NCBI RefSeq assembly: GCF_001444405.1
Contig: NZ_CP013187.1
Span: forward strand, 2,728,001-2,792,000
Direction of reading: 5' to 3'
Source: Pseudoalteromonas phenolica
Lineage (GTDB): Bacteria; Pseudomonadota; Gammaproteobacteria; Enterobacterales; Alteromonadaceae
Length of the DNA stretch: 64,000 nucleotides
Both the position numbers and the translations under genes were made by a program. Below the pieces are notes generated by a model. The model saw nothing but the letters and a program-made list of their open reading frames with translations. It did no database searches and was not told where the DNA came from. Below, piece after piece: positions 1-8,604 of this stretch. Position 1 is the first letter of the stretch, and the number at the start of each line of letters is the position of its first letter.

Positions 1-358
1 GCATCATTTTTAAACCCGCGTTAATGTAGCCTGAGTGCTCAGCAACCCCCACACCTAACATAGCAACAAGAACAACACCTAATGGTGCAAAGCCTGTGAA
101 CGTTTTAACCATTGAGGCTAAAAAACCTGCCAGTGCATCACCGCTTAACAGGTTGTGTACAACGATTGCTTCACCAGTACGTGGATCGATTGCATCGAAA
201 GTCGTACTTGAAAATAACCAAGAAAGTAACCATATTAATAACATGGCAGATAAAAAGATAATGGCTGGATCAGGTAGTTTATTGCCTACCCGTTCGATAC
301 CATTAAGAAACTTGGCCACAGCACCGGTTGGCTGAGCCGTATTCGCTTGTTGAGTCAT
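1..358 (-). CDS. AbgT-family transporter, N-terminal part (runs off window)
   Basis: The first 119 residues of an inner-membrane transporter, cut by the window edge. The protein starts at the ATG at 358, behind a good ribosome site (GGAAGAAAG). After a short cytoplasmic start come a hydrophobic segment (IIFLSAMLLIWLLSWLF, about residues 33-49) and the stretch FTGFAPLGVVLVAMLGVGVA, which I recognise as typical of the AbgT (p-aminobenzoyl-glutamate transporter, YdaH/MtrF) family. Known members move p-aminobenzoyl-glutamate or export sulfonamides using the ion gradient; the substrate here cannot be told. The gene faces away from the HDOD gene, so both promoters lie in the 190 bp between them. 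Confidence 0.8.
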   Translation of the reverse strand, partial: MTQQANTAQPTGAVAKFLNGIERVGNKLPDPAIIFLSAMLLIWLLSWLFSSTTFDAIDPRTGEAIVVHNLLSGDALAGFLASMVKTFTGFAPLGVVLVAMLGVGVAEHSGYINAGLKMM

Positions 359-548
359 GCTTTCTTCCAATAAAACAAAATTACTTAACCTTAACTTAGA
401 TTGCTACTCTCAAGCAAGATAACGTCCCCAAAGGCCATACGATCCGCTTAGTTAATAACCATAAAATTATTTTTTTGCGTTATCGCAATAATTAGGAATT
501 AAAATTCCACTACAATTAGCACAAATCATTAAAGGGATCCGACTTACC

Positions 549-1403
549 ATGATAGATATTGATGATTCAGTGCTTAAAGACATTAAATCTGGTTTTAATC
601 TTCCACCTAAACCAGAACTGCTGACTCAGCTTCAGCAAACGCTCAAAGATCCAGAGCCTGATTTGAATGACATCGCAAATTTAATCTCAACCGACGTTGC
701 GACTTCAGCAGCCGTGTTAAAAGTTATTAACTCACCAAGCTATGGCCTGGCCAGAACCATTACTGATATTCGTCAAGCTGTCATGTTCTTAGGTTTAAAC
801 AGCATTGCTACGCTCGTAAGCGGTTTCTTACTAAAACAAGCGTTCGACCAAAAAAGCTGTTGTATTAAACTAGAACGCTTTTGGGATACGGCGACAGAAA
901 TTGCTGATGTCGCAACATTAATTGGCAAGAAGATAAAATCTAAGGTGCCTACCGAAAACCTACATATGCTGGGGTTATTTCATGATGCGGGCATCCCTGC
1001 GCTTGCCGTAAAATATAGCGACTATGTAAAAGTACTTGGCGCCGCCAACCGAGATTATGATAAAAACCTAGTGCAACACGAAGAAGAAGCATACAAAACC
1101 AATCATGCAGTGATTGGGTATTTTTTAGCAAACAGTTGGCATCTGCCCAAGAGCACTTGTCAGCTTATTTTGCGCCATCACGATGCTGAATACTTCTCAG
1201 AAAAGCATACTGACGAAGAACATATGACCCTCGCCACTCTCAAGATGGCAGAGAACCTTGTTCACACCCAAAAACGCTTTATTGCCGACCCAGATTGGCC
1301 ATTCATTAAAGATAAGGTTTTAAAAGCACTTGAGTTAGAGGAAGATGATTATCAAGACATCAAAGAGGATGTCGAAGATTATTTTCAAGAAAAGTTTGGT
1401 TAA
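549..1403 (+). CDS. HDOD domain protein
   Basis: A 284-residue protein made almost entirely of one HDOD domain, a catalytically altered relative of HD phosphohydrolases found in bacterial signalling proteins. The typical N-terminal pattern is visible (LPPKPELLTQLQQ, residues 18-30; VLKVINSPSYGL, 56-67, the family's helical core), then LGLFHDAG at 141-148 and RHHDAE near 209-214. There is no receiver, GGDEF or EAL domain attached, so it is a stand-alone HDOD protein, probably a cytosolic regulator. It stands alone between divergent and downstream genes. Its target is unknown. Confidence 0.85.
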   Translation: MIDIDDSVLKDIKSGFNLPPKPELLTQLQQTLKDPEPDLNDIANLISTDVATSAAVLKVINSPSYGLARTITDIRQAVMFLGLNSIATLVSGFLLKQAFDQKSCCIKLERFWDTATEIADVATLIGKKIKSKVPTENLHMLGLFHDAGIPALAVKYSDYVKVLGAANRDYDKNLVQHEEEAYKTNHAVIGYFLANSWHLPKSTCQLILRHHDAEYFSEKHTDEEHMTLATLKMAENLVHTQKRFIADPDWPFIKDKVLKALELEEDDYQDIKEDVEDYFQEKFG

Positions 1404-1435
1404 TACCCGCACTATACTCAGTATTTCGTAAAATC

Positions 1436-1470
1436 AGAGCTGACAATCAAGTTGGCTCTACTCTTCGTTT
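1436..1470 (+). terminator. possible terminator after the HDOD gene
   Basis: A nine-pair stem (arms 1436-1444 and 1451-1459, two G-U pairs, six-base loop), followed about ten bases later by a run of five T. The distance to the T run makes it a weak call. Confidence 0.35.
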
Positions 1471-1584
1471 TTCCATTTATTAAATTCATTTAACCATAAC
1501 ATTAGCCGTTTTATCCCAACAAGGTTTCCTACTACCATAAAAATATGTATATTGTATTCAATATTTATTATTGAGTAGATAACA

Positions 1585-3558
1585 ATGAAAATAAGAGCGC
1601 TTGCATTAGCTACCAGTGTTGCACTTGGCCTTGTTGGCTGTAATACCCTTGATACCAAAAACACATCAGATGAATCAAAAACGCCTATTATCGTCGTAAG
1701 TGATGAAGCCCAAGTTGCGGTGCAAAACATTGTTAACGCCGAGCTTGATACTTTGTGGAGCACTCAATTTGATCATCACCAAGCCGGTTTATTGCTCGCA
1801 GTTTCAGAAGCCATTCATGAAGAAGTAAAACAACATGGCTTAACAAGCCAAAAATTAGAGCGCTTAACCTATTATCTTCGTATTTTTAGCAGCTTTGGCC
1901 CTGCTAAAGACTGGCAAGCAGGCACTGCTGAATCTTTAAACCAAGCCTTACTTGCCATTGCTGAGCATAATGATTTTTACACCATCAACGAGACGGTTGC
2001 TCGCATTCATGAAAACTACGCCACTGCACTATTTCGCTTGTACTTTAATGAGGCGCTACAAGGTAAAACTGCCGAGCACATACAACCACTTAGCCAATTA
2101 ATTACGCTTTATGGTGAAAGTGCGTTGCCTCAAGGCAATACATCTAAGGGCAAAGCTGTCGATTACGCGATGTGGGAAGTACTTAGAGCCGGTGCTGTTC
2201 TCCCTTATGAAGCAAGACGTAAAAACAAAGAAGCATTTTCGGATGCTGTTCAACAACAAAGTCTTTTACAAACCGCATTAGTTAATTTTATTAGCAGCAA
2301 AAATGCAATGCGAGAGGGAGATGACTGGCCAAAGCAACATGCATTATGGGCATTGGCACAGCATTACAACTTATATGTCACGCAATATTGGAACGAGTAC
2401 TACACCTTAGACGAAGAGGCCCAAAAAAGCCTAAACGACGATAAAACCAGTTTGCCAGTCGAAGCTGAACTAGAAAAGCTCGACAACCAAGTATGGCAAG
2501 CGCTTGGCAAAGAGAGCGCGCTTTCAGAGCTTGAAAAGCAGACCCTTTACAGCATTCCGTATGTGGTAACGTCGTTTAGAGGTAAGTCAGAGTGCAGTGA
2601 AGCACCGTTAGCAGGTCGTTGTATTGAACCTAAAATTGCCGATGTATTGCCGATTAAGCATGAGTGCTCAAAAAGTGCTTACATTTTAGCGCAAGCGATG
2701 AGCAAAAAAGAGCTGAATGATTCATGTCAGCGCTTAAACGAGCAAGTGGATACCTTTCATGAGAAACTCGCAACGCAACGCCAACCTGTAGCGAATGATT
2801 TCAACGACCAGCTTCGTATTGTGATCTTTGATAATCACGCCGAGTACAACCGCTGGGGTCAACTTATCTTTGATATTCACACTGACAACGGCGGCATGTA
2901 TATCGAAGGCACAACCCAAGACCCAGATAACATTGCAACCTTCTATACTTTTGAGCACTTCTGGGTGCGCCCTAAGTTTGCGGTATGGAATCTAAATCAC
3001 GAATTTGTGCATTATTTAGATGGCCGTTTCAATAAATACGACACCTTCAACCACTTCCCAAGCAATATGGTTTGGTGGTCTGAAGGCTTGGCCGAATATA
3101 TTGCTGAGGGCGACAATAATCCACGTGCATTTAAAAAAGCGTTTGAGCTTGATGAGAAAGATTGGCCGAGCCTACAAGAGGTGCTCGACACAGAATATAA
3201 AGATGGGCAAGACCGCGTGTATAAATGGGGTTATTTGGCCGTGCGCTTTATGTTTGAAAAGCACCGTGAAGAGTATTTAAAGCTGGCGCACTTCTTACGC
3301 ACCGACTTCTTCGATGGCTATAAAAAGCTGCTAGATGAGTCTGGTGAAAAATATGGCGCTGAATTCAAAACTTGGTTGCAAGCACACAAAGCCGAGCAAA
3401 CAAAAGACGAAGCGAATACAGATCCGAAAAAGCCGCGTCAGTTTTATCGCTACACATACAAAGACTACCTACAACCTAAACATTTAGCTGAAGACAAAGC
3501 ACATATGCATTGGCAGTACTGGCATGAAAATGCGCTAAAAGCTGAACAGCAAGATTAA
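1585..3558 (+). CDS. M9-type collagenase-like metalloprotease, lipoprotein
   Basis: A 657-residue protein resembling microbial collagenases (peptidase family M9, Vibrio/Clostridium type). The N-terminus is a lipoprotein signal with lipobox LVGC ending at Cys19, so the enzyme is probably membrane-anchored on the periplasmic or outer face rather than freely secreted. An alpha-helical activator-like region fills roughly residues 60-330. The zinc site follows: HEFVH at 472-476, with the third ligand Glu500 in SEGLAEY, the M9 arrangement. The protein ends soon after the catalytic domain, with no PKD or collagen-binding domains, so it may act on peptides or short collagen fragments rather than fibres. 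It is a single gene with its own terminator. Confidence 0.85.
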   Translation: MKIRALALATSVALGLVGCNTLDTKNTSDESKTPIIVVSDEAQVAVQNIVNAELDTLWSTQFDHHQAGLLLAVSEAIHEEVKQHGLTSQKLERLTYYLRIFSSFGPAKDWQAGTAESLNQALLAIAEHNDFYTINETVARIHENYATALFRLYFNEALQGKTAEHIQPLSQLITLYGESALPQGNTSKGKAVDYAMWEVLRAGAVLPYEARRKNKEAFSDAVQQQSLLQTALVNFISSKNAMREGDDWPKQHALWALAQHYNLYVTQYWNEYYTLDEEAQKSLNDDKTSLPVEAELEKLDNQVWQALGKESALSELEKQTLYSIPYVVTSFRGKSECSEAPLAGRCIEPKIADVLPIKHECSKSAYILAQAMSKKELNDSCQRLNEQVDTFHEKLATQRQPVANDFNDQLRIVIFDNHAEYNRWGQLIFDIHTDNGGMYIEGTTQDPDNIATFYTFEHFWVRPKFAVWNLNHEFVHYLDGRFNKYDTFNHFPSNMVWWSEGLAEYIAEGDNNPRAFKKAFELDEKDWPSLQEVLDTEYKDGQDRVYKWGYLAVRFMFEKHREEYLKLAHFLRTDFFDGYKKLLDESGEKYGAEFKTWLQAHKAEQTKDEANTDPKKPRQFYRYTYKDYLQPKHLAEDKAHMHWQYWHENALKAEQQD

Positions 3559-3603
3559 GCAATTTCCCTTTGAGTTAACATTGTTCATTACAGTGTGTTC
3601 AAG

Positions 3604-3631
3604 GCCATCTTCGCAAGTAGATGGCTTTTTT
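3604..3631 (+). terminator. intrinsic terminator of the collagenase gene
   Basis: Seven-pair stem GCCATCT/AGATGGC with an eight-base loop, followed directly by six T. It lies 46 bp after the stop codon and just before the end of the convergent MBOAT-like gene. Confidence 0.85.
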
Positions 3632-3636
3632 ACTTT

Positions 3637-4086
3637 TTAAAGCACCCAACTCAATAATTGCTTAGCAATATAATAGCTAGCAACTATAAAGCCGATATTT
3701 ATTAGTGCTCTGATAAACCAAGGTAATGCACTATATCTCAGTTTTACGACTTCACTCAGCACGACGGCTAACCCCATCAAAGTAAACCACACCGTCAGCA
3801 AAATACTGCTTTGCTGTTTTATCAGCATTATAGCCAAATCGTGCAAAAAGCCACTGACGAAGAAAGTCGCAGCGACCGCAATTGACTTGCCAAAGAAACG
3901 TTTAATTGGCTGATAAACACATTGAGATAAGTAGTAACCCCACACCGGATTCCAATATTGCCAGAACTGAGCAAATGAGCTTGCACCGAGAGAGCGAGAT
4001 AGCATGCTTTTTAAAGAGTCAGTATGACCTAAGGGCACGCCATTACGTAGCTTTACGAACTGCGCCAAGGTGATTTTAGTTGCCAT
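3637..4086 (-). CDS. short MBOAT-like membrane protein
   Basis: A 149-residue integral membrane protein. Residues about 40-90 resemble the C-terminal catalytic part of membrane-bound O-acyltransferases (MBOAT): FWQYWNP, then YQPIKRFFGKS, then FFVSGFLHDL, which corresponds to the FW..WN / Y.P / SG..HD-or-HE signature whose His is thought to be catalytic. Three or four hydrophobic segments are present. Usual MBOAT proteins have 350-500 residues, so only the signature half is here, yet the frame is intact with an ATG start and no sign of decay. It may be a minimal acyltransferase or a subunit of a split one. The substrate is unknown. Confidence 0.6.
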   Translation of the reverse strand: MATKITLAQFVKLRNGVPLGHTDSLKSMLSRSLGASSFAQFWQYWNPVWGYYLSQCVYQPIKRFFGKSIAVAATFFVSGFLHDLAIMLIKQQSSILLTVWFTLMGLAVVLSEVVKLRYSALPWFIRALINIGFIVASYYIAKQLLSWVL

Positions 4087-4134
4087 TTAGTCCCCTGCTA
4101 AACTCTATTTCCGACTCTACCCTATCGCAAAAAC

Positions 4135-4157
4135 AAAAAACCGCGAAATAATCGCGG
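4135..4157 (-). terminator. intrinsic terminator after yfcL
   Basis: Perfect six-pair stem CCGCGA/TCGCGG with a five-base loop and a six-T run when read on the minus strand. It ends the epmC-NADK-yfcL transcript about 60 bp after the yfcL stop. A second inverted repeat (AAACTATC/GATAGTTT) sits just upstream. Confidence 0.9.
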
Positions 4158-4218
4158 TCGAAACTATCTCGGCTGAAATAATCAAGATAGTTTTGCGTAA
4201 TCATATATTAAAGGCTGG

Positions 4219-4494
4219 TTAAGCTAAGGCTTTAACTTGCTCCCAGATATTAACCACATGGGTTTTGTCATCTTCAGTGAGTTCGCCATTGCGATACGCC
4301 TTGACCAAGCTTTTTTCGATTTGCTCGTTTAGCTCTTCAGGTGTTAAATCTTCACCTTCAACCTGTGCGTAACCGACAGCCAAATCAAAGTGACCACGTA
4401 GGTAACCACCAGCAAATAGTTCATCATCACTGGCTCTATCTACTAAATCATCAAAAAACTGCTGCGCTGACTCTACGTATTGTTGAAATAACAT
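4219..4494 (-). CDS. yfcL: YfcL family protein
   Basis: A 91-residue acidic protein matching E. coli YfcL in length and in its conserved segment ASDDELFAGGYLRGH (residues 21-35). Function is unknown. It is the last gene of a minus-strand unit with epmC and an NAD-kinase-like gene, 8 bp after the latter. In enterobacteria yfcL and yfcM (epmC) are also neighbours, so this pairing is long conserved. Confidence 0.85.
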   Translation of the reverse strand: MLFQQYVESAQQFFDDLVDRASDDELFAGGYLRGHFDLAVGYAQVEGEDLTPEELNEQIEKSLVKAYRNGELTEDDKTHVVNIWEQVKALA

Positions 4495-4502
4495 CTTATC
4501 TC

Positions 4503-5630
4503 CTAGTTTAATTCTTCGTGGCCAACGGCATACATCACATGGTCGTTATAGCCTGTGATCACTTTAATGTAACCACTTAATTCTTTATCTAATGCTTCAT
4601 CACCCGTATCGGCGATGAGCGGTCTGCCATTCAGCGCTTGCAGCTTGGTCTTTGTAGCAATGACCAAAATATTCTCTTTGCCAATTTTGCGAATGAGCGC
4701 TGGGCTTAATTGTTGGTTACCACGGCCAAAGATGTGGCCTTGTCCACCAATTAAAGTTATTACTAACTTAGTTGACATTTTTTCTGCGGCAGCCAGTAAA
4801 TCTGCGGCGATCATGTCTTGACCAATCAACTCTTGATCACAGATTAGATCTACCCCTAATAAGGTATTCTCAAGGCCAAGCTCTTCCATAACCGCTGCAA
4901 CCGTCGAGCCTGAGCCCATGATATATTGCTCGTCATCTTCCATCTCGCTAATCACGTAAGCAGCAATATCGGCAAGCACCAATTCATCACTTTCTTTGCC
5001 GCCATTTTTAACGCTTTGCACATAGCGCAACTCACTTGGTACTTGCATTTCGCCGTAGCGTTTCGCTTTTACTGTACCTTGACGGAATGCCTCTTCATCA
5101 ATGTCCATCACGTCGGCTTCACCTAGAGTGACAAGCTCGCCTTTTACAAGCATATCGACGACACGGCCAGCAGCTTTTGGTGTAATTGCATAGACCCCAG
5201 AGTGAATTTTACAGCCAGCAGGTACACCTAAAACAGGAATTGAGTCATCAACGGCAGCACAAATATTACGCGCAGTGCCATCACCCCCTGCGAATAAAAT
5301 CATATCAACACCTTCGGCTAACAGTGCTTTTGCAGCGGCTTCGGTGTCTTCAGGGGTTGTAGGAGTGGCACTTTGATAAGCCACATACGTCTCAAAGCCC
5401 ATTTCTTTAGCCAGTCGCTCGCCCATTTCACCATTGACGGTATAAATATGGATGTTTGTTTGGTTTTCTTTTAGTTGTTCAAGGGCTAATGCAGTACGAG
5501 CATTGGCTTTTGGCTCAGCACCTAATGCCATTGCCTTGGCTGCGGTATCACTGCCATCACTGCCTTTTAGCGCCACACTACCACCCAACCCTGCAACTGG
5601 GTTAATGATCAATCCTAGTTTAAACTGCAT
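4503..5630 (-). CDS. ATP-NAD kinase-like protein (COG3199)
   Basis: A 375-residue cytosolic protein of the ATP-NAD kinase superfamily. FAGGDGTARN at 113-122 carries the GGDGT nucleotide-binding motif shared by NAD kinases and diacylglycerol/sphingosine kinases. The N-terminus KLGLIINPVAGLGGSVA is typical of COG3199, a group distinct from housekeeping NadK and longer than it. Its phosphate acceptor is not certain; NAD phosphorylation is the family prediction. The start overlaps the end of epmC by 11 bp, so the two are translationally coupled. Confidence 0.8.
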   Translation of the reverse strand: MQFKLGLIINPVAGLGGSVALKGSDGSDTAAKAMALGAEPKANARTALALEQLKENQTNIHIYTVNGEMGERLAKEMGFETYVAYQSATPTTPEDTEAAAKALLAEGVDMILFAGGDGTARNICAAVDDSIPVLGVPAGCKIHSGVYAITPKAAGRVVDMLVKGELVTLGEADVMDIDEEAFRQGTVKAKRYGEMQVPSELRYVQSVKNGGKESDELVLADIAAYVISEMEDDEQYIMGSGSTVAAVMEELGLENTLLGVDLICDQELIGQDMIAADLLAAAEKMSTKLVITLIGGQGHIFGRGNQQLSPALIRKIGKENILVIATKTKLQALNGRPLIADTGDEALDKELSGYIKVITGYNDHVMYAVGHEELN

Positions 5631-6189
5631 CTAAAAACTCCTCTGGGCACTGCCAATCAAACTGCGCTGCAGTTAACGGCCATGGGGTTTTATAAAAGTC
5701 ACTCAGTGCTTTTAATAACTCTTCGGTGCGAATGTTAAAGCCCTTTTCTAATAGCTCGAACACTTGTGCCTGTACGCGCTTTTGAAAACTAAAACGACAG
5801 GTTTGCTCACCATTTAAATTGTCGACCGACACATTAAAATCAAACCCGGCAGCTGCGCTTAACGCCCATTCAATAGCTTGTGGTTTGATTTCTACTTTTT
5901 CAAACTCATGCTGTTGCTCTGCACTTCGACCATCTGGGCAATACCAATACCCATAATCTTCAAGCTCACGTCGACGCTCTCCTGCCACTAACCAATGGGC
6001 AATTTCGTGCAGCGCACTGGCATAAAAACCATGTGCAAAAACCACTTGGTTATATGGGGTGTCGGCATTTTCAGGTAGATAAATCGGCTCATGCTCACCT
6101 TTTATCAAGCGCGTGTTGTACGCCTCACAAAACAGGCCATCAAAGATTTGCGTCAGATCTGAAATATGGTGTGATATTGGGTTTGTCAT
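5620..6189 (-). CDS. epmC: elongation factor P hydroxylase
   Basis: 189 residues from the ATG at 6189. A longer frame begins at 6285, but its first 32 codons do not resemble the family, and the chosen start gives the usual YfcM length (about 180). EpmC hydroxylates the beta-lysylated lysine of translation factor EF-P. Family signatures are clear: NTRLIKGEHEPIYLPENA, VVFAHGFYASALHEIAHW (HEIAH likely binds metal) and YGYWYCPDGR. It opens a three-gene unit with the NAD-kinase-like gene and yfcL. Confidence 0.9.
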   Translation of the reverse strand: MTNPISHHISDLTQIFDGLFCEAYNTRLIKGEHEPIYLPENADTPYNQVVFAHGFYASALHEIAHWLVAGERRRELEDYGYWYCPDGRSAEQQHEFEKVEIKPQAIEWALSAAAGFDFNVSVDNLNGEQTCRFSFQKRVQAQVFELLEKGFNIRTEELLKALSDFYKTPWPLTAAQFDWQCPEEFLDAV

Positions 6190-6302
6190 TGGGTGTATCA
6201 AAAGGGCTAGAGATCCAAAATGCTGATGTCGATAATTGCGCCGCATTGTAAGGTTTTTTACCGTGAAAGTAAAAATGAGCCTCATCCATTTCTGATGATA
6301 CG

Positions 6303-6327
6303 AAAAAAGGCGTCTGATGACGCCTTT
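6303..6327 (-). terminator. terminator of the fadIJ operon
   Basis: Stem GGCGTC/GACGCC with a TGAT loop and six T on the minus strand, 55 bp after the fadJ stop. On the plus strand only three T follow, so it works mainly for fadIJ. Confidence 0.85.
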
Positions 6328-6381
6328 ATATTCAAAACAATGTAGGGAAATAACTGTTTGTATAACTTAGTTATCTTGTTA

Positions 6382-8604
6382 TTAAGCTGGCTTTTCAGAC
6401 GCCTTTAAGTTGTCATCAGCGCTAGACTCGTCAGCTTTTACAGCCTCTGACTCCGTTTTAACTTTTTCTTCTTCAGTTGGCGTTTCGATAACGTCTTCTG
6501 CTTCAGCAACCACTTCAAGTTCAGGCTTAGCAACCTCTGCTGGCATTAAACACTCAGCAGGCGTAAATACCGGATTGTCGTTTGCAAACGTTGCTAACTG
6601 TGAACACAGGTTTTCAATCCCCATCTTGTTCATGTAAGTGAAAGGACCGCCTAAGAATGGTGGGAAACCAATACCAAAGATTGCGCCAATATCACCATCG
6701 CGCTCGTTAGCAATAATGCCTTCATCTAAACAGCGTGCTGCTTCATTTAGCATTAAAGACACACAGCGATCTGCGATTTCTTTCTTATTCAAGCGTGGGC
6801 TTGGTGTTACACCAAGTAACTCGTATACAGACTCATCGACTTTCTTACCTTTTTTGTCGTACTTGTAGAAACCACGACCTGTCTTACGACCTAAACGTTT
6901 GCTGTCGATTAAACGATTAAACGCATCGGGTGCTTTGAAGCGATCGCCCAGCTCTTTTTCAAGGATTGGTGCAATCTTAGAGCCAATGTCGATACCTACT
7001 TCATCAAGTAATGCCAGTGGACCAACTGGGAAACCAAATTCAACCAGTGCGGCATCAATCTTCTCGATTGGCTCACCTGCTAGCAATAGATTTGCCGCTT
7101 CATTCACGTAAGGCGCTAAAATACGGTTTACGTAGAAGCCCGCTTTGTCTTTTACCACGATAGGTGTTTTGCCTTGCTTACGGGCAAATTGAACCGTACG
7201 CGCAATAGTTTGCTCAGAAGTGCCGTCATGAGGAATGATCTCAACCAATGGCATTTTTTCTACTGGTGAGAAGTAATGTAAGCCAATGATGTTCTCTGGG
7301 CGTTCTGCTTTTTCAGCAATTTGTGCAATCGGCAGTGACGACGTGTTACTAGCAAAAATAGTCTCAGGTGAACAGTTTTGTTCAATTTCTGCCACCATGC
7401 TTTGCTTAAGGTTTAAGTCTTCAAACACCGCTTCAATCACCATATCAACGTGCTTAAAGCCCGAATAATCGGTTGTGCCCGTAATGCGGTTCATAGTTTG
7501 CTGCACATCGGCATGAGACATGATGCGACGCTTCTGACGCTTAGATAAAATCTTGTAGCTGTAGTTAAGTGCATTGCTCACACCTTGCTGCGCCACGTCT
7601 TTTACGCGCACTAAGGCTTTCGCTTTAACCGCACTTACATGGGCAATACCTGCGCCCATTAAACCACCACCAAGTACCGCTGTACGCTTCACTTTTGCAA
7701 CATCGTCTTGGTAGTCTTTTTTCATTTCAGTGGTCGCGAAGAAAATACCACGAAGTGACTTTGACACCTCGGTCATTACTAAGTCAGCAAACCCTTCTGC
7801 TTCCGTTTTGTAAGCTTTCATTGGATCAAGCTCAACAGAGGCACGCACAGCTTTAATGATGTTAATTGGTGCAGGATAATGGCCGCCGGTTTTCTTTAGC
7901 ACACCTTCTTCTGCTTTTTTGAAGATGATGTTACGACCAAATGGGTTTGACTCAAGCGCCCAGCTTAACTTATCTAACTTAGGCTGAGATGGTTTTGCTT
8001 TGCCTTTTGTAGCAAACTTGGTTGCCACATCAAGCAGAATACTTTGTGGTACACAATCATTCACAAGGCCTGCTTTTTTAGCTTGCTTAGCACGTACTTG
8101 CTTACCTGTAAGCATCCACTCTAGCGACTTTTGAATACCCACTAGTTTTGGTAAACGTTGTGTGCCGCCACCACCTGGTAATAAACCTAGCTGTACTTCT
8201 GGTAAACCTAGTTTTGTGATGTCGCTGTCTGTACATACACGGTAATCACAGGCAAGAGCAAACTCTAGACCACCGCCTAATGCTGCACCATGGATTGCAG
8301 CAACCGTCGGGTATGCTTGATTTGCCATAGTGAAGAAAGCTTGTTGACACATTTCTGATAGTTCTAACGCATCGTTACGCGTTTTTGCACTATCCAGCAT
8401 CTTGATATCAGCACCTGCGATAAAGTTATCTTTTTTACCACTGATGAACACCATACCTGTAATGTTATCATCACGGCCTTGCTTTAAGATTGCCGATAGG
8501 TCATCAGCAAAACTTGCGCGCAAGGTATTCATTTTTTCGTCGGCAACATCAATGGTTACAACTGCAACCTTGCTATCCGTTAGCTCATAATTAAATACTG
8601 ACAT
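6382..8604 (-). CDS. fadJ: fatty acid oxidation complex alpha subunit FadJ
   Basis: A 740-residue bifunctional enoyl-CoA hydratase/3-hydroxyacyl-CoA dehydrogenase of beta-oxidation, partner of FadI. The start is the ATG at 8604, which shares one base with the fadI stop (TAATG). The hydratase part has GGGLEFALACDYR with Glu114 and LPEVQLGLLPGGGG with Glu136. The dehydrogenase part has a Rossmann motif, AVLGGGLMGAGIAH, near 309-322, and the catalytic His in GLHYFSPVEKMP. After the second dehydrogenase domain comes an unusual tail of about 60 residues rich in Glu, Ala and Ser, making the protein longer than E. coli FadJ (714). Confidence 0.95.
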   Translation of the reverse strand: MSVFNYELTDSKVAVVTIDVADEKMNTLRASFADDLSAILKQGRDDNITGMVFISGKKDNFIAGADIKMLDSAKTRNDALELSEMCQQAFFTMANQAYPTVAAIHGAALGGGLEFALACDYRVCTDSDITKLGLPEVQLGLLPGGGGTQRLPKLVGIQKSLEWMLTGKQVRAKQAKKAGLVNDCVPQSILLDVATKFATKGKAKPSQPKLDKLSWALESNPFGRNIIFKKAEEGVLKKTGGHYPAPINIIKAVRASVELDPMKAYKTEAEGFADLVMTEVSKSLRGIFFATTEMKKDYQDDVAKVKRTAVLGGGLMGAGIAHVSAVKAKALVRVKDVAQQGVSNALNYSYKILSKRQKRRIMSHADVQQTMNRITGTTDYSGFKHVDMVIEAVFEDLNLKQSMVAEIEQNCSPETIFASNTSSLPIAQIAEKAERPENIIGLHYFSPVEKMPLVEIIPHDGTSEQTIARTVQFARKQGKTPIVVKDKAGFYVNRILAPYVNEAANLLLAGEPIEKIDAALVEFGFPVGPLALLDEVGIDIGSKIAPILEKELGDRFKAPDAFNRLIDSKRLGRKTGRGFYKYDKKGKKVDESVYELLGVTPSPRLNKKEIADRCVSLMLNEAARCLDEGIIANERDGDIGAIFGIGFPPFLGGPFTYMNKMGIENLCSQLATFANDNPVFTPAECLMPAEVAKPELEVVAEAEDVIETPTEEEKVKTESEAVKADESSADDNLKASEKPA

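Noticed and set aside
6410..7468. Several plus-strand frames opposite fadJ rich in Ser and Ala
   Set aside because: Shadows of the fadJ reading frame; no starts with ribosome sites.
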